A stretch of 14,947 nucleotides of DNA, from the NCBI GenBank assembly GCA_905215815.1, contig CAJMRN010000051.1:1-14947 (forward strand), given 5' to 3'. The position numbers were made by a program, and so were the translations under genes. The stretch's first letter is position 1. Every line of letters begins with the position of its first letter. The notes under the pieces were generated by a model, which made no database searches, had not been told where the DNA came from, and worked only from the letters and a program-made list of their open reading frames with translations. The DNA is from an uncultured bacterium (GTDB lineage Bacteria; Actinomycetota; Coriobacteriia; Coriobacteriales; Coriobacteriaceae). Shown here in pieces: positions 7,240 to 13,901 of this stretch.

Positions 7240-7924
7240 TGAGCGAAAGCCGCCACGCACCCGGTGCGTGCATCATGCGAATCACGATCATCGTGGCGTT
7301 GGAGCAAATGGTCAGCGCCACCGCGATGCCGCAGCCCAGCGCCTCCATATGAAGCACGGCAACAAAGATGACATCCAGCACCGCATTAACAAGGCAGCCG
7401 GAAGCGATGATCACAGCAGGCCCGCGCGTGTCGCCCACGGCGCGCAGCAGTGCCGTTCCCATATTGAGCAGCAGCGCCGCAACCATGGCGGCAAAATAGC
7501 AACGAGCATAGGCCACGCCCTCGGCCAAAAGTTCATGCGGCGTGTTCATAAGCACCAGCATGGGCTCAACGAACACTATGCCAAGAATCGAGAAAACGAT
7601 ACCGCCCACCAACGCGAGCGTCATGGCCGTATGGACCGAACGACTCAGCCGCTCATCATCGTGCTGGCCAAAATACTGACCGGTAATGACCGCGCAGCCG
7701 GCGCCAACGCCAACGCAAAAGCCAATGCAAAGCTCGGTAAGCACCATCGTGGCTTGAATGCCACCCAGTGCGAGTTTGCCGCCAAACTGGCCGACGATAT
7801 ACGTACCGATAAGCGTGTAAGCCTGCTGAAAAAACGAACTAAAAAAGATGGGAACGCACAGCGAAAGCAGCTGCTGCCAAATGACACCCTGCGTTACATC
7901 GATAGCCGTAGATTTCTTAGCCAC
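7235..7924 (-). pseudogene. MATE-family efflux transporter, N-terminal half only, cut by IS
   Basis: MATE proteins are inner-membrane exporters of drugs and metabolites driven by Na+ or H+ and have 12 membrane helices in about 440-460 residues. Here only about 229 residues remain, corresponding to the first half (roughly six helices). They include IWQQLLSLCVPIFFSSFFQQ, GVGAGCAVITGQYFGQ and MGTALLRAVGDTRGP. The frame runs to the IS right border and ends in a TGA inside the IS inverted repeat, with only about two residues (LI) added by the junction. The missing half is not found at 5546-5709, beyond the left IS end. The GTG at 7924-7922 is preferred as start because GGAGG lies at 7933-7929, four bases upstream; an in-frame TTG lies further out at 7957. 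The remnant is probably non-functional. Confidence 0.88.
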
Positions 7925-7992
7925 ACGCCCTCCCCACCAGCGTACATTAAACAGCAAAACAGCGATTTAAGACCAAAGCCGACATCAGCTTA

Positions 7993-8038
7993 GCACCGAC
8001 CGGCGTCGACCGAAACGCTCCGAATCAGAGCCCGGTGC
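7993..8038 (-). terminator. Weak hairpin downstream of the RNA methyltransferase gene
   Basis: GCACCG (7993-7998) and CGGTGC (8033-8038) can pair and bring further GC-rich inner segments together. No U tract follows on either strand. The region lies between the methyltransferase stop and the MATE start, so it may separate the two transcripts. Confidence 0.25.
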
Positions 8039-8049
8039 GAACTATCTGC

Positions 8050-8973
8050 CTAGTGATACAAACCTGGCTGGTAGTGATACTCATTGCTCACGTGCGGGCA
8101 CAGCTGCCAAAAGGCGACGGCACTCGCCGCTGCCACGTTAAGCGAATCGACCCCGTGCGCCATCGGAATGCGCACGGCCCGGTCGCAGCCCGCGATAGTC
8201 TTGGCACCCAGGCCGGCACCCTCGGTACCCATAAAGATTGCCAGGCGGTCAATCTCCTGCAGCACGGGATCGTCCAGCGATACGGAATCGTCCGTCAATG
8301 CCATGGCAGCACAGGAAAAACCGGCTTCGTGCAGTGCCGCCAGGCCATCGTGCGGCCACACACGAGCCTCGCTGCCAATGCGCGTCCACGGCACCTGAAA
8401 CACCGTGCCCATGCTCACGCGGGCCGAGCGACGGTACAGCGGGTCGCAGCACGTAGGGCTGACCAAAATACCGTCAACGTTCAATGCGGCCGCCGAACGG
8501 AAAATCGCGCCCACATTGGTATGGTCGACAATGCCCTCGAGCACGCACACACGCACCGGACGCTCCCCCGCCGCCTCGACGACGCCACCCAAGAACTCAT
8601 CAACCGGAATCTGCCGCGGGCGACGAAACGCCGCGAGCGCACCGCGCGTCACGTTAAAGCCCGTCAATTGCTCCATGAGCTCCATGGAGGCAACGAACAC
8701 AGGAACCGGACCTGCGCCCTCGCGCACAACCAGGCGCTCAAACAGCGGCATCATCTGATCGAGCCAGCGTTCGCCCAAAAGAAAGCTCAACGGCTGGTAT
8801 CCGGCACGCACCGCGCGCTCGATAACCTTGGCACTCTCAGCGATAAAGATACCCTTTTGGGGCTCCAGCACGCAGCGAAGCTCGCGCTCGGTCAGTCGCA
8901 CGTAGGCGTCGAGCCGCTCATCCGTAAGCGAATCGATTCGCAGAACCTCAACGGCATCAGTCATAGCAGCCAA
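8050..8973 (-). CDS. SpoU/TrmH-family RNA 2'-O-methyltransferase
   Basis: This 307-residue protein belongs to the SPOUT class of S-adenosylmethionine-dependent enzymes that methylate ribose 2'-OH groups in tRNA or rRNA. The three SpoU motifs are visible in the C-terminal half: motif 1 VDHTNVGAIFRSAAALNVDG, with the conserved Asn and Arg; motif 2 IFMGTEGAGL; motif 3 IPMAHGVDSLNVAAASAVAF. The N-terminal part (IFIAESAKVIERAVRAGYQP) matches the substrate-binding region of the family. The RNA target cannot be named. A TTG at 8973 is chosen because AAGAAGG at 8987-8981 lies seven bases upstream. The in-frame ATG at 8964 would be 16 bases from that site, yet it could still be used, shortening the protein by three residues. 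Confidence 0.9.
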   Translation of the reverse strand: MAAMTDAVEVLRIDSLTDERLDAYVRLTERELRCVLEPQKGIFIAESAKVIERAVRAGYQPLSFLLGERWLDQMMPLFERLVVREGAGPVPVFVASMELMEQLTGFNVTRGALAAFRRPRQIPVDEFLGGVVEAAGERPVRVCVLEGIVDHTNVGAIFRSAAALNVDGILVSPTCCDPLYRRSARVSMGTVFQVPWTRIGSEARVWPHDGLAALHEAGFSCAAMALTDDSVSLDDPVLQEIDRLAIFMGTEGAGLGAKTIAGCDRAVRIPMAHGVDSLNVAAASAVAFWQLCPHVSNEYHYQPGLYH

Positions 8974-9010
8974 CCCGCACCCTTCTTAACAGCACATCTA
9001 TACCAAACGA

Positions 9011-9029
9011 GGCGACGCGAAGCGCCGCC
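9011..9029 (-). terminator. Hairpin downstream of folA, possible terminator
   Basis: On the minus strand GGCGGCG pairs with CGTCGCC around a CTTCG-type loop, with one G-T pair. TCGTTTGG follows, a weak U-rich tail. It lies 45 bases after the folA stop and before the methyltransferase start, so it could end the thyA-folA transcript. Confidence 0.45.
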
Positions 9030-9073
9030 CCATGCATTCAATCAACCCGATAATACCGTTCACGCTAGGCGAT

Positions 9074-9592
9074 TCACGCCTCAACGCGACGATATGTCAC
9101 GAACTCATAATCGAGACCCTCGTCACCCTCGCCCGCGGCAATCGTGGCAACCCCGCCAGCCTGCGAAACTTCCCATGCAGGATCGGCGTCCAAATTGGGA
9201 AAATACGTGTCCACGGGATGGACGCAGTGGTTATGCGTGACCTCGGCCTCCACGCAGTACGGCAAAAACTGCCGATAGACATCGCCACCACCGATCACCC
9301 AGGCAACGGGCTCATCGGCAACCGCGGCGAGCGCCTCGTCGATACTATGCACCACGTCGACGCCCTCGGGAGCAAAGCTCTCGTCGCGGGTGAGCACGAT
9401 ATTGCGACGGTTCTTGAGCGGACGCCCGCCGGAAAAACTCAGCAGGGTCTTGCGCCCCATAATAACCGGGCAACCTTTGGTGCACGCCACAAAATGGCGC
9501 ATGTCGGCGCGATTGGACACCACCATGTCGCCCTCGCACCCAATGCCCCAGTCGTCACACACGGCGACGATAGCAGATAGCTTACACGTCAT
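9074..9592 (-). CDS. folA: Dihydrofolate reductase
   Basis: The enzyme reduces 7,8-dihydrofolate to tetrahydrofolate with NADPH in the cytoplasm. It restores the folate consumed by the thymidylate synthase encoded just upstream. The 172-residue product has the DHFR plan: LSAIVAVCDDWGIG at the N-terminus, MRHFVACTKGCPVIMGRKT with the cofactor-binding GR-T, NRRNIVLTRD, and the WVIGGGDVYRQFLP signature near residue 100. The ATG at 9592 is preferred. AGGTGG at 9603-9598 is five bases before it and overlaps the thyA stop codon. The upstream GTG at 9601 directly abuts that stop and has no site of its own. The arrangement implies coupled translation from one thyA-folA messenger. Confidence 0.95.
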   Translation of the reverse strand: MTCKLSAIVAVCDDWGIGCEGDMVVSNRADMRHFVACTKGCPVIMGRKTLLSFSGGRPLKNRRNIVLTRDESFAPEGVDVVHSIDEALAAVADEPVAWVIGGGDVYRQFLPYCVEAEVTHNHCVHPVDTYFPNLDADPAWEVSQAGGVATIAAGEGDEGLDYEFVTYRRVEA

Positions 9593-9601
9593 GAGCGCCA
9601 C

Positions 9602-10450
9602 CTACACTGCAATGGGAATGTTCTTGACCTGCGGGCCGTGCTCGTAGCCCTCGACGATCAGGTCGTCAGTCGTAAACGCGTAGAAATCGTGCACGTCGGG
9701 ATTAAGCGTTACCTTGGGCGCCGCAAACTGCGGACGCTCGATAAGTTCGCGGACAATATCGACATGACGGTCGTAGATATGGGCGTCGGCGATCACATGC
9801 AACAGCTCGCCGGGAATCATATCGATCGACTGCGCAACCATCATCAGCAAGATGGCGTACTGGCACACATTCCAGTTGTTCGCGGCCAAAATGTCCTGGC
9901 TGCGCTGGTTGAGAATCATGTTGAGCGTCGGCTTGTCGTCCTGCGGGCGCTGCGTGACGTTATAGGTCACGCTGTACGCGCACGGATACAGATGCATCTC
10001 GGACAGGTCGCTAAACACATACGTGTTGGTCATGATGCGGCGACTGTACGGTGTGTGCTTAAGATCGTACAGCACTCGGTCCATCTGGTCGAAATCGCCC
10101 TCGGCATAATGGCTCTTCTGGCCAATCTGGTACCCGTAGGCCTTGCCGATGGAGCCGGTCTCGTCGGCCCACTCATCCCAAATATGGCTGTTGAGGTCAT
10201 GGACGTTATTGGACTTCTTTTGATAGATCCACAAAATCTCGTCCATCGCAGACTTAAGCGCCGTGCGGCGCAGGGTGAGCGCAGGGAACTCCTCGCGCAG
10301 GTCGTAGCGCGCCGTAACGCCAAAGTTTTTAATGGTATAGGCAGGGGTGCCGTCCTCCCACACCGGACGGACCTTTTGGCCCTCGGTGGTGGTGCCATGG
10401 TCCAGAATGTCGCGGCACATGGCTACAAACTGTTGATCAGCCTTGCTCAT
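9602..10450 (-). CDS. thyA: Thymidylate synthase (ThyA, clostridial-type variant)
   Basis: ThyA methylates dUMP to dTMP with methylene-tetrahydrofolate, releasing dihydrofolate. The 282-residue product contains the phosphate-binding SRRIMTNTY (Arg137/138), the catalytic Cys157 in LYPCAYSVTYNV, LNQRSQD, Asn194 in NNWNVCQYA, and His224/Tyr226 in IADAHIYDRH. In the E. coli-type enzyme the nucleophile is followed by His (PCH); here it is Ala (PCA). To my knowledge that is the pattern of a divergent ThyA group seen in clostridia and other anaerobes. The ATG at 10450 has AGGAGG at 10460-10455, four bases upstream. The frame stays open far upstream, but that part overlaps the divergent DUF134 gene and has no homology. 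folA follows directly. Confidence 0.95.
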   Translation of the reverse strand: MSKADQQFVAMCRDILDHGTTTEGQKVRPVWEDGTPAYTIKNFGVTARYDLREEFPALTLRRTALKSAMDEILWIYQKKSNNVHDLNSHIWDEWADETGSIGKAYGYQIGQKSHYAEGDFDQMDRVLYDLKHTPYSRRIMTNTYVFSDLSEMHLYPCAYSVTYNVTQRPQDDKPTLNMILNQRSQDILAANNWNVCQYAILLMMVAQSIDMIPGELLHVIADAHIYDRHVDIVRELIERPQFAAPKVTLNPDVHDFYAFTTDDLIVEGYEHGPQVKNIPIAV

Positions 10451-10484
10451 TGACCCTCCTGTCAGTCGTCTATAAGCGAGATTC

Positions 10485-10490
10485 ATTGTA
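10485..10490 (-). promoter_or_regulatory. thyA -10 box
   Basis: TACAAT (minus strand, 10490-10485) is one base off the TATAAT consensus and lies 34 bases before the thyA start. The hexamer 17 bases further upstream is a poor -35 match. Confidence 0.45.
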
Positions 10491-10535
10491 GCCCAGGCGC
10501 ACGCGGCCCCACAGCCCAAACATAAGCCCTCATTT

Positions 10536-10546
10536 TCTGACATATG
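10536..10546 (-). promoter_or_regulatory. Upstream operator half-copy of the DUF134 gene
   Basis: TCTGACATATG here is the exact inverse of CATATGTCAGA at 10594-10604. The core TGACATATGACG is an imperfect version of the perfect palindrome at 10591-10602. The centres are about 53 bp apart, close to five helical turns, which suits looping or cooperative binding. Confidence 0.5.
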
Positions 10547-10557
10547 ACGGAAATTCC

Positions 10558-10585
10558 TTGCGCAAACCCGCACGTTCGATATTCT
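10558..10585 (+). promoter_or_regulatory. Possible promoter of the DUF134-NifX gene
   Basis: TTGCGC (10558-10563) and TATTCT (10580-10585) are separated by 16 bases. Both deviate from consensus. A start of transcription near 10592 would fall on the palindromic operator, which fits repression. The alternative reading, TTGACA at 10590-10595 as a -35 box, has no good -10 partner. Confidence 0.3.
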
Positions 10586-10590
10586 ATTGT

Positions 10591-10602
10591 TGACATATGT
10601 CA
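10591..10602. promoter_or_regulatory. Perfect 12-bp palindromic operator TGACATATGTCA
   Basis: The palindrome lies just before the ribosome binding site of the DUF134-NifX gene and overlaps the expected transcription start. It shares CATATGTCAGA with an inverted copy at 10536-10546. Because the adjacent gene encodes a helix-turn-helix protein, autoregulation is the simplest reading, but this is inference. Confidence 0.5.
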
Positions 10603-10616
10603 GATTTGGAGAGTGC

Positions 10617-11381
10617 ATCGCAGGAAGACGCGAAAAATTGCGCCGCGTCGGGATCATCCCCGAATATCGCGGTTTTACCCCCGATGGCCTGGCGAGCGGA
10701 GACGCTATCGATATGACAGTCGACGAGCTCGAGGTCTTGCGCCTATGCGACCTGGAAGGCCTCAATCAGGAGGAAGTCGCCCAGTGCATGGGCATTGCCC
10801 GCGCCACGGTGGCGGCAATCTGCAGCCGCGCGCATCGCAAGGTGGCAAACGCGCTGGTCAATGGACGGGCGATCGTCATCGAAGGCGGAAACATCGCGTA
10901 CTCCCCCATCACCACGACAACGGCCGCATGGCCAGCAAAGGAGGCTGACACCATGAGGGTGGCAACGACGTACGACAACGGCAACATCTTTATGCACTTT
11001 GGCCGCAGCGAACAGTTCAAGATCTATGACATCCAGGATGACAAGGTGCTCAACGAGCAGGTCGTAGGCACCGGTGGCACCGGCCACGGCGCCTTGGCGG
11101 GCCTGCTTGCCAACGGTGGCGTTGACACGCTCATCTGCGGCGGCATCGGCGGTGGCGCTATCAACGCGCTTGCTCAAGCCGGCATCACGGTATACGCAGG
11201 CGCCCAGGGCAGCTGCGACGCTTGCGTCGAGGCCCTTATCGCCGGCACGCTCGCACAGAACGGCGAGGCCACGTGCGGCTGCCACGGCAATGACCACGAG
11301 CACACCCATGAGCATGGCGAGTCCTGCGGCTGCCACGGCCATCACGAGCACGACGGACATGAGGGCTGCAGCTGCCACTAG
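10617..11381 (+). CDS. DUF134 helix-turn-helix / NifX-like fusion with His-Cys tail
   Basis: The predicted 254-residue protein joins two families that are often separate. Residues 4-91 match DUF134, a predicted DNA-binding family: REKLRRVGIIPE, then MTVDELEVLRLCDLEGLNQE and a helix-turn-helix up to VANALVNGRAIVIEGG. Residues 113-215 match the dinitrogenase iron-molybdenum cofactor-binding fold (NifX/NifB C-terminal type): MRVATTYDNGNIFMHFGR, GALAGLLANGGVDTLICGGI and GGGAINALAQAGITVYAG. The last ~38 residues hold 11 His and 6 Cys, including CGCH, CGCH and CSCH, likely a metal-binding tail. A metal- or cluster-sensing regulator is plausible; no target is known. The start is unresolved: homology and the GGAG site (10608-10611) both point to ATC at 10617, while the legal in-frame starts are TTG at 10587, 10590 or 10638. 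Confidence 0.82.
   Translation: MAGRREKLRRVGIIPEYRGFTPDGLASGDAIDMTVDELEVLRLCDLEGLNQEEVAQCMGIARATVAAICSRAHRKVANALVNGRAIVIEGGNIAYSPITTTTAAWPAKEADTMRVATTYDNGNIFMHFGRSEQFKIYDIQDDKVLNEQVVGTGGTGHGALAGLLANGGVDTLICGGIGGGAINALAQAGITVYAGAQGSCDACVEALIAGTLAQNGEATCGCHGNDHEHTHEHGESCGCHGHHEHDGHEGCSCH
10937..10955 (+). promoter_or_regulatory. Strong internal ribosome binding site and ATG at the domain junction
   Basis: AAAGGAGG (10937-10944) lies eight bases before an in-frame ATG at 10953, the first codon of the NifX-like domain of the fused gene. This is the best Shine-Dalgarno sequence in the window. It should allow a separate 142-residue NifX-like protein with the His/Cys tail to be made from the same messenger. 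Confidence 0.6.
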
Positions 11382-11437
11382 CGGCAAGCACCTCGACGTC
11401 AACACGCTTCCGCGCGTGCGACAACCTGCGAACAAAC

Positions 11438-11477
11438 GGCGTAGGCCGCCTGGAGTACCATCCAGGCGGCCTACGCC
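11438..11477. terminator. 16-bp perfect hairpin between convergent genes
   Basis: GGCGTAGGCCGCCTGG (11438-11453) pairs fully with 11462-11477 around the loop AGTACCAT. It lies between the stops of the DUF134-NifX gene (+) and ffh (-), so it probably serves both. No clean U tract follows on either strand; the minus side continues GTTTGTT, which is slightly U-rich. Confidence 0.6.
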
Positions 11478-11497
11478 ATACACGACTCAACCAGTCG

Positions 11498-12973
11498 TTA
11501 CTTCTTATTGCGCATCTGCGCTTCCATCTGGCGCAGCAGGTCCATATCGGACTTAGGACCGCCCATTCCCAGGCCGCCCATGCCGCCCAGGCCCATGGCA
11601 TCCAGACCGGGAATATTGGGCATGCGCATCTTTTTGCCCTTCTTACCCTTCTTGCCCTTCTTGCCACCGGCCTGTGCCTGATTGGCCATCGAGCGCATGC
11701 GGCCCATCATCTTGTTCATCTCGCCCCACTGCTTCATAAGGCTATTGACCTCGGTGGGAGTCACGCCGGCGCCCTTGGCGATACGGGCGCGACGCTGACC
11801 GTTGATGATGGAGGGACGAAGGCGCTCCTCCTTGGTCATCGACATGATGATGGCCTCGTTCTTGTCGAAGATGCCTTCGTCCAGGTTGCCACCCATCTGG
11901 TTGAGCGCACGCTGGCCACCGGGGAGCATGCCCAGAATGCCCTTCATGCCGCCCATCTTCTTGACGGCCTTCATCTGGTCGAGCATGTCGTTCATGGTAA
12001 AGCCCTCGCGCAGCATGCGCTCGGCGGCCTCGAGCTGCTCGGCATCGGCGGCCTCCTGGGCCTTCTCGATAATGCCGACAACATCACCCATGCCCAAGAT
12101 GCGCTTGGCCATGCGGTCGGGGTAGAACGGCTCCAGCGAATCGGGCTTCTCGCCCATGCTCACGAACTTGATGGGCTTGCCGGTCACCTGGCGCACGGAA
12201 AGCGCGCCGCCGCCACGGGCGGCGCCGTCGAGCTTGGAGATGATCACGCCGTCAAAGTCGGTGCGCTCGGCGAAGGTCGAGACGACGTTGACGATATCCT
12301 GGCCGGTCATGGCATCGACGACCATCAGCACCTGATCGGGCTTGACGGCCTTCTTGATGTCCACGGCCTCCTGCATCATCTGCTCATCAATCTGCAGACG
12401 ACCGGCGGTATCGACGATGACCACATCGCGCAGGTGGTCGACGGCCTCCTGGATGGCACCCTTGGCAATGTCAACCGGGTGCGCGCCGTCACCGCGGAAG
12501 ACCGGCACGCCGATCTCGCCACCGAGCGTGGCCAGCTGGTCGGCAGCGGCGGGACGATAGACGTCGCACGCGGCGAGCAGCGGCGAGCGGCCCTGCTTCT
12601 TGAGCAGGTAAGCCAGCTTTACGGCCGCCGTGGTCTTACCGGAGCCCTGCAGGCCCACGAGCATGATGACATTGGGAATGCGGTTACTAAAGACGAGCTT
12701 GCTCTCGGTGGAGCCGAGCATCTCGGTGAGCTCGTCGAGCACGATCTTGACGACGTTTTGCGCCGGCGACAGCGACTCCATGACCTCGGCGGTCATGCAG
12801 CGCTCCTTGGTCTTGGCGACGAACTCCTTGACGACCTTGAAGTTGACGTCGGCCTCGAGCAGCGCCATGCGAATGTCGCGCATGGCCGAGGTGATATCGG
12901 CCTCGGTCAGCTTGCCCTTGCCGCGCAGGCGGTCAAATGTGTCGTTGAGGCGATCGCTCAGGGAATCAAACAC
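11498..12973 (-). CDS. ffh: Signal recognition particle GTPase Ffh (SRP54)
   Basis: Ffh binds 4.5S/SRP RNA and hydrophobic signal sequences emerging from ribosomes, then docks with FtsY at the membrane. The 491-residue product shows an N-terminal helical bundle, then the G domain with G1 GLQGSGKTT (107-115), DVYRPAAADQL, VDTAGRLQID and the SKLDG nucleotide-specificity motif. A methionine-rich M domain follows (MLDQMKAVKKMGGMKGILGMLPG and later). Near the C-terminus is a lysine/glycine run (GGKKGKKGKKGKK) followed by a Met/Gly-rich end, features that extend it beyond the usual ~450 residues. The start is a GTG with AAGGAG at 12985-12980, six bases upstream, overlapping the ftsY stop. That implies coupled expression with ftsY. 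Confidence 0.97.
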   Translation of the reverse strand: MFDSLSDRLNDTFDRLRGKGKLTEADITSAMRDIRMALLEADVNFKVVKEFVAKTKERCMTAEVMESLSPAQNVVKIVLDELTEMLGSTESKLVFSNRIPNVIMLVGLQGSGKTTAAVKLAYLLKKQGRSPLLAACDVYRPAAADQLATLGGEIGVPVFRGDGAHPVDIAKGAIQEAVDHLRDVVIVDTAGRLQIDEQMMQEAVDIKKAVKPDQVLMVVDAMTGQDIVNVVSTFAERTDFDGVIISKLDGAARGGGALSVRQVTGKPIKFVSMGEKPDSLEPFYPDRMAKRILGMGDVVGIIEKAQEAADAEQLEAAERMLREGFTMNDMLDQMKAVKKMGGMKGILGMLPGGQRALNQMGGNLDEGIFDKNEAIIMSMTKEERLRPSIINGQRRARIAKGAGVTPTEVNSLMKQWGEMNKMMGRMRSMANQAQAGGKKGKKGKKGKKMRMPNIPGLDAMGLGGMGGLGMGGPKSDMDLLRQMEAQMRNKK

Positions 12974-12983
12974 TAGTCACTCC

Positions 12984-13901
12984 TTAATTGGACTCGCCCA
13001 CCAGGGCGCGGCAGAAATCTTTGGCATTAAACTCCTGCAGGTCATCGACCTGCTCGCCCACGCCGATGCGCAGGATGGGAAGCTTGAGCTTCTCGGCCAC
13101 GGCCATGGCGATACCGCCCTTTGCCGTGCCGTCGAGCTTTGTCATGATAATACCGTCCAGGCCCAGCGCCTCGTTAAACTCGAGCGCCTGGTTCAGGCCG
13201 TTTTGGCCTGTTGCGGCATCGATTACGAGGACGACCGAGACGGGCATGGGGCCGGCGGCCATATTGGCGGCGCGCTTACGCGTCACGTTGACCACCTTGG
13301 CAAGCTCGCGCATGAGCTCGGGGCTCGTGTGCAGACGACCGGCGGTGTCGATAAGCACCAGGTCGCTGCCGCGCTTGTCGGCCTCGTCGAGCACGTCGTA
13401 GCAAACGCTCGCCGGGTCGGAGCCGCGGTCGCGCTTGATGACGGGAACGCCGGCGCGCTGGCCCCACACATCGAGCTGCTCAATGGCGGCGGCGCGGAAG
13501 GTGTCGGCTGAGCCGATCACGACGTTCTTGCCGCGGGCAGACATGGCGCTCGCGATCTTGCCGACCGTCGTGGTCTTGCCGGCACCGTTAATGCCCACAA
13601 ACAGCACGCAACTCGGCGTGTCGGCGAACGGATCGCGCTCGACGGGCACAAAATGCTGCTCGAGCTGCTCGGCCAGGGCGCGACGGAGCTGCGGGGCGGT
13701 CTTAAGGTTCTTCTTGGCCGCGGCATCGCGCAGGTCATCGGACACCTGGATCGCGACCTCGGCACCCATGTCACCCATGACGAGGGTGTCCTCTAGGTCC
13801 TCCCAAAAATCCTCGTCGACCTCGCCGCCAAAGTAAAAGACCTCGTTGAGGGCCTCGCGGCTGCGCTCAAGTCCGCGCGAGAGAGCATCGAAGAATCCCA
13901 T
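12984..13901 (-). CDS. ftsY: Signal recognition particle receptor FtsY (compact form)
   Basis: FtsY is the membrane-associated GTPase that receives SRP-ribosome complexes and passes them to the Sec translocon. The 305-residue product has the NG core: an N-terminal helical part, G1 GINGAGKTT (103-111), SADTFRAAAIEQL, LIDTAGRLHT, the MTKLDG specificity motif and the closing GVGEQVDDLQEF. It lacks the long acidic A domain of E. coli FtsY. Its first helix (MGFFDALSRGLERSREAL) is amphipathic and may give membrane contact. The ATG at 13901 shares one base with the smc TAA stop (TAATG), and the nearest purine-rich site is weak, so translation probably depends on smc. ffh follows 10 bp downstream. 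Confidence 0.97.
   Translation of the reverse strand: MGFFDALSRGLERSREALNEVFYFGGEVDEDFWEDLEDTLVMGDMGAEVAIQVSDDLRDAAAKKNLKTAPQLRRALAEQLEQHFVPVERDPFADTPSCVLFVGINGAGKTTTVGKIASAMSARGKNVVIGSADTFRAAAIEQLDVWGQRAGVPVIKRDRGSDPASVCYDVLDEADKRGSDLVLIDTAGRLHTSPELMRELAKVVNVTRKRAANMAAGPMPVSVVLVIDAATGQNGLNQALEFNEALGLDGIIMTKLDGTAKGGIAMAVAEKLKLPILRIGVGEQVDDLQEFNAKDFCRALVGESN

Larger units (their letters stand above)
5710..7242 (+). mobile_element. IS110-superfamily insertion sequence, IS1111-group-like
   Basis: The element holds one transposase gene (5841-6962) between a 14-bp perfect inverted repeat, TATGACCCAATCCG at 5717-5730 and its complement at 7226-7239. IS1111-group elements characteristically have subterminal inverted repeats about 7 bases inside the left end and 3 bases inside the right end. 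I used that rule to place the outer borders, so they are inferred. With these borders, a GA dinucleotide precedes the left end (5708-5709) and also closes the right end (7241-7242), as expected for the shared core dinucleotide of this superfamily. No target duplication is expected. The 5' non-coding part is about 130 bp and the 3' part about 280 bp. The right border lies within the MATE gene, which is truncated there. Confidence 0.8.

Noticed and set aside
8035..9240. Plus-strand frame of about 400 codons over the methyltransferase and folA
   Set aside because: Antisense shadow, rich in His, Arg and Gln, spanning two well-supported minus-strand genes.
10597..10640. ATG at 10597 with a natural-looking N-terminus (MSDLESASQEDAKN), joined to the DUF134 frame by a -1 frameshift at the A run
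   Set aside because: No ribosome binding site, the ATG lies inside the palindrome, and the A run is not a proper slippery heptamer for that frame; the ATC start explains the site spacing better.
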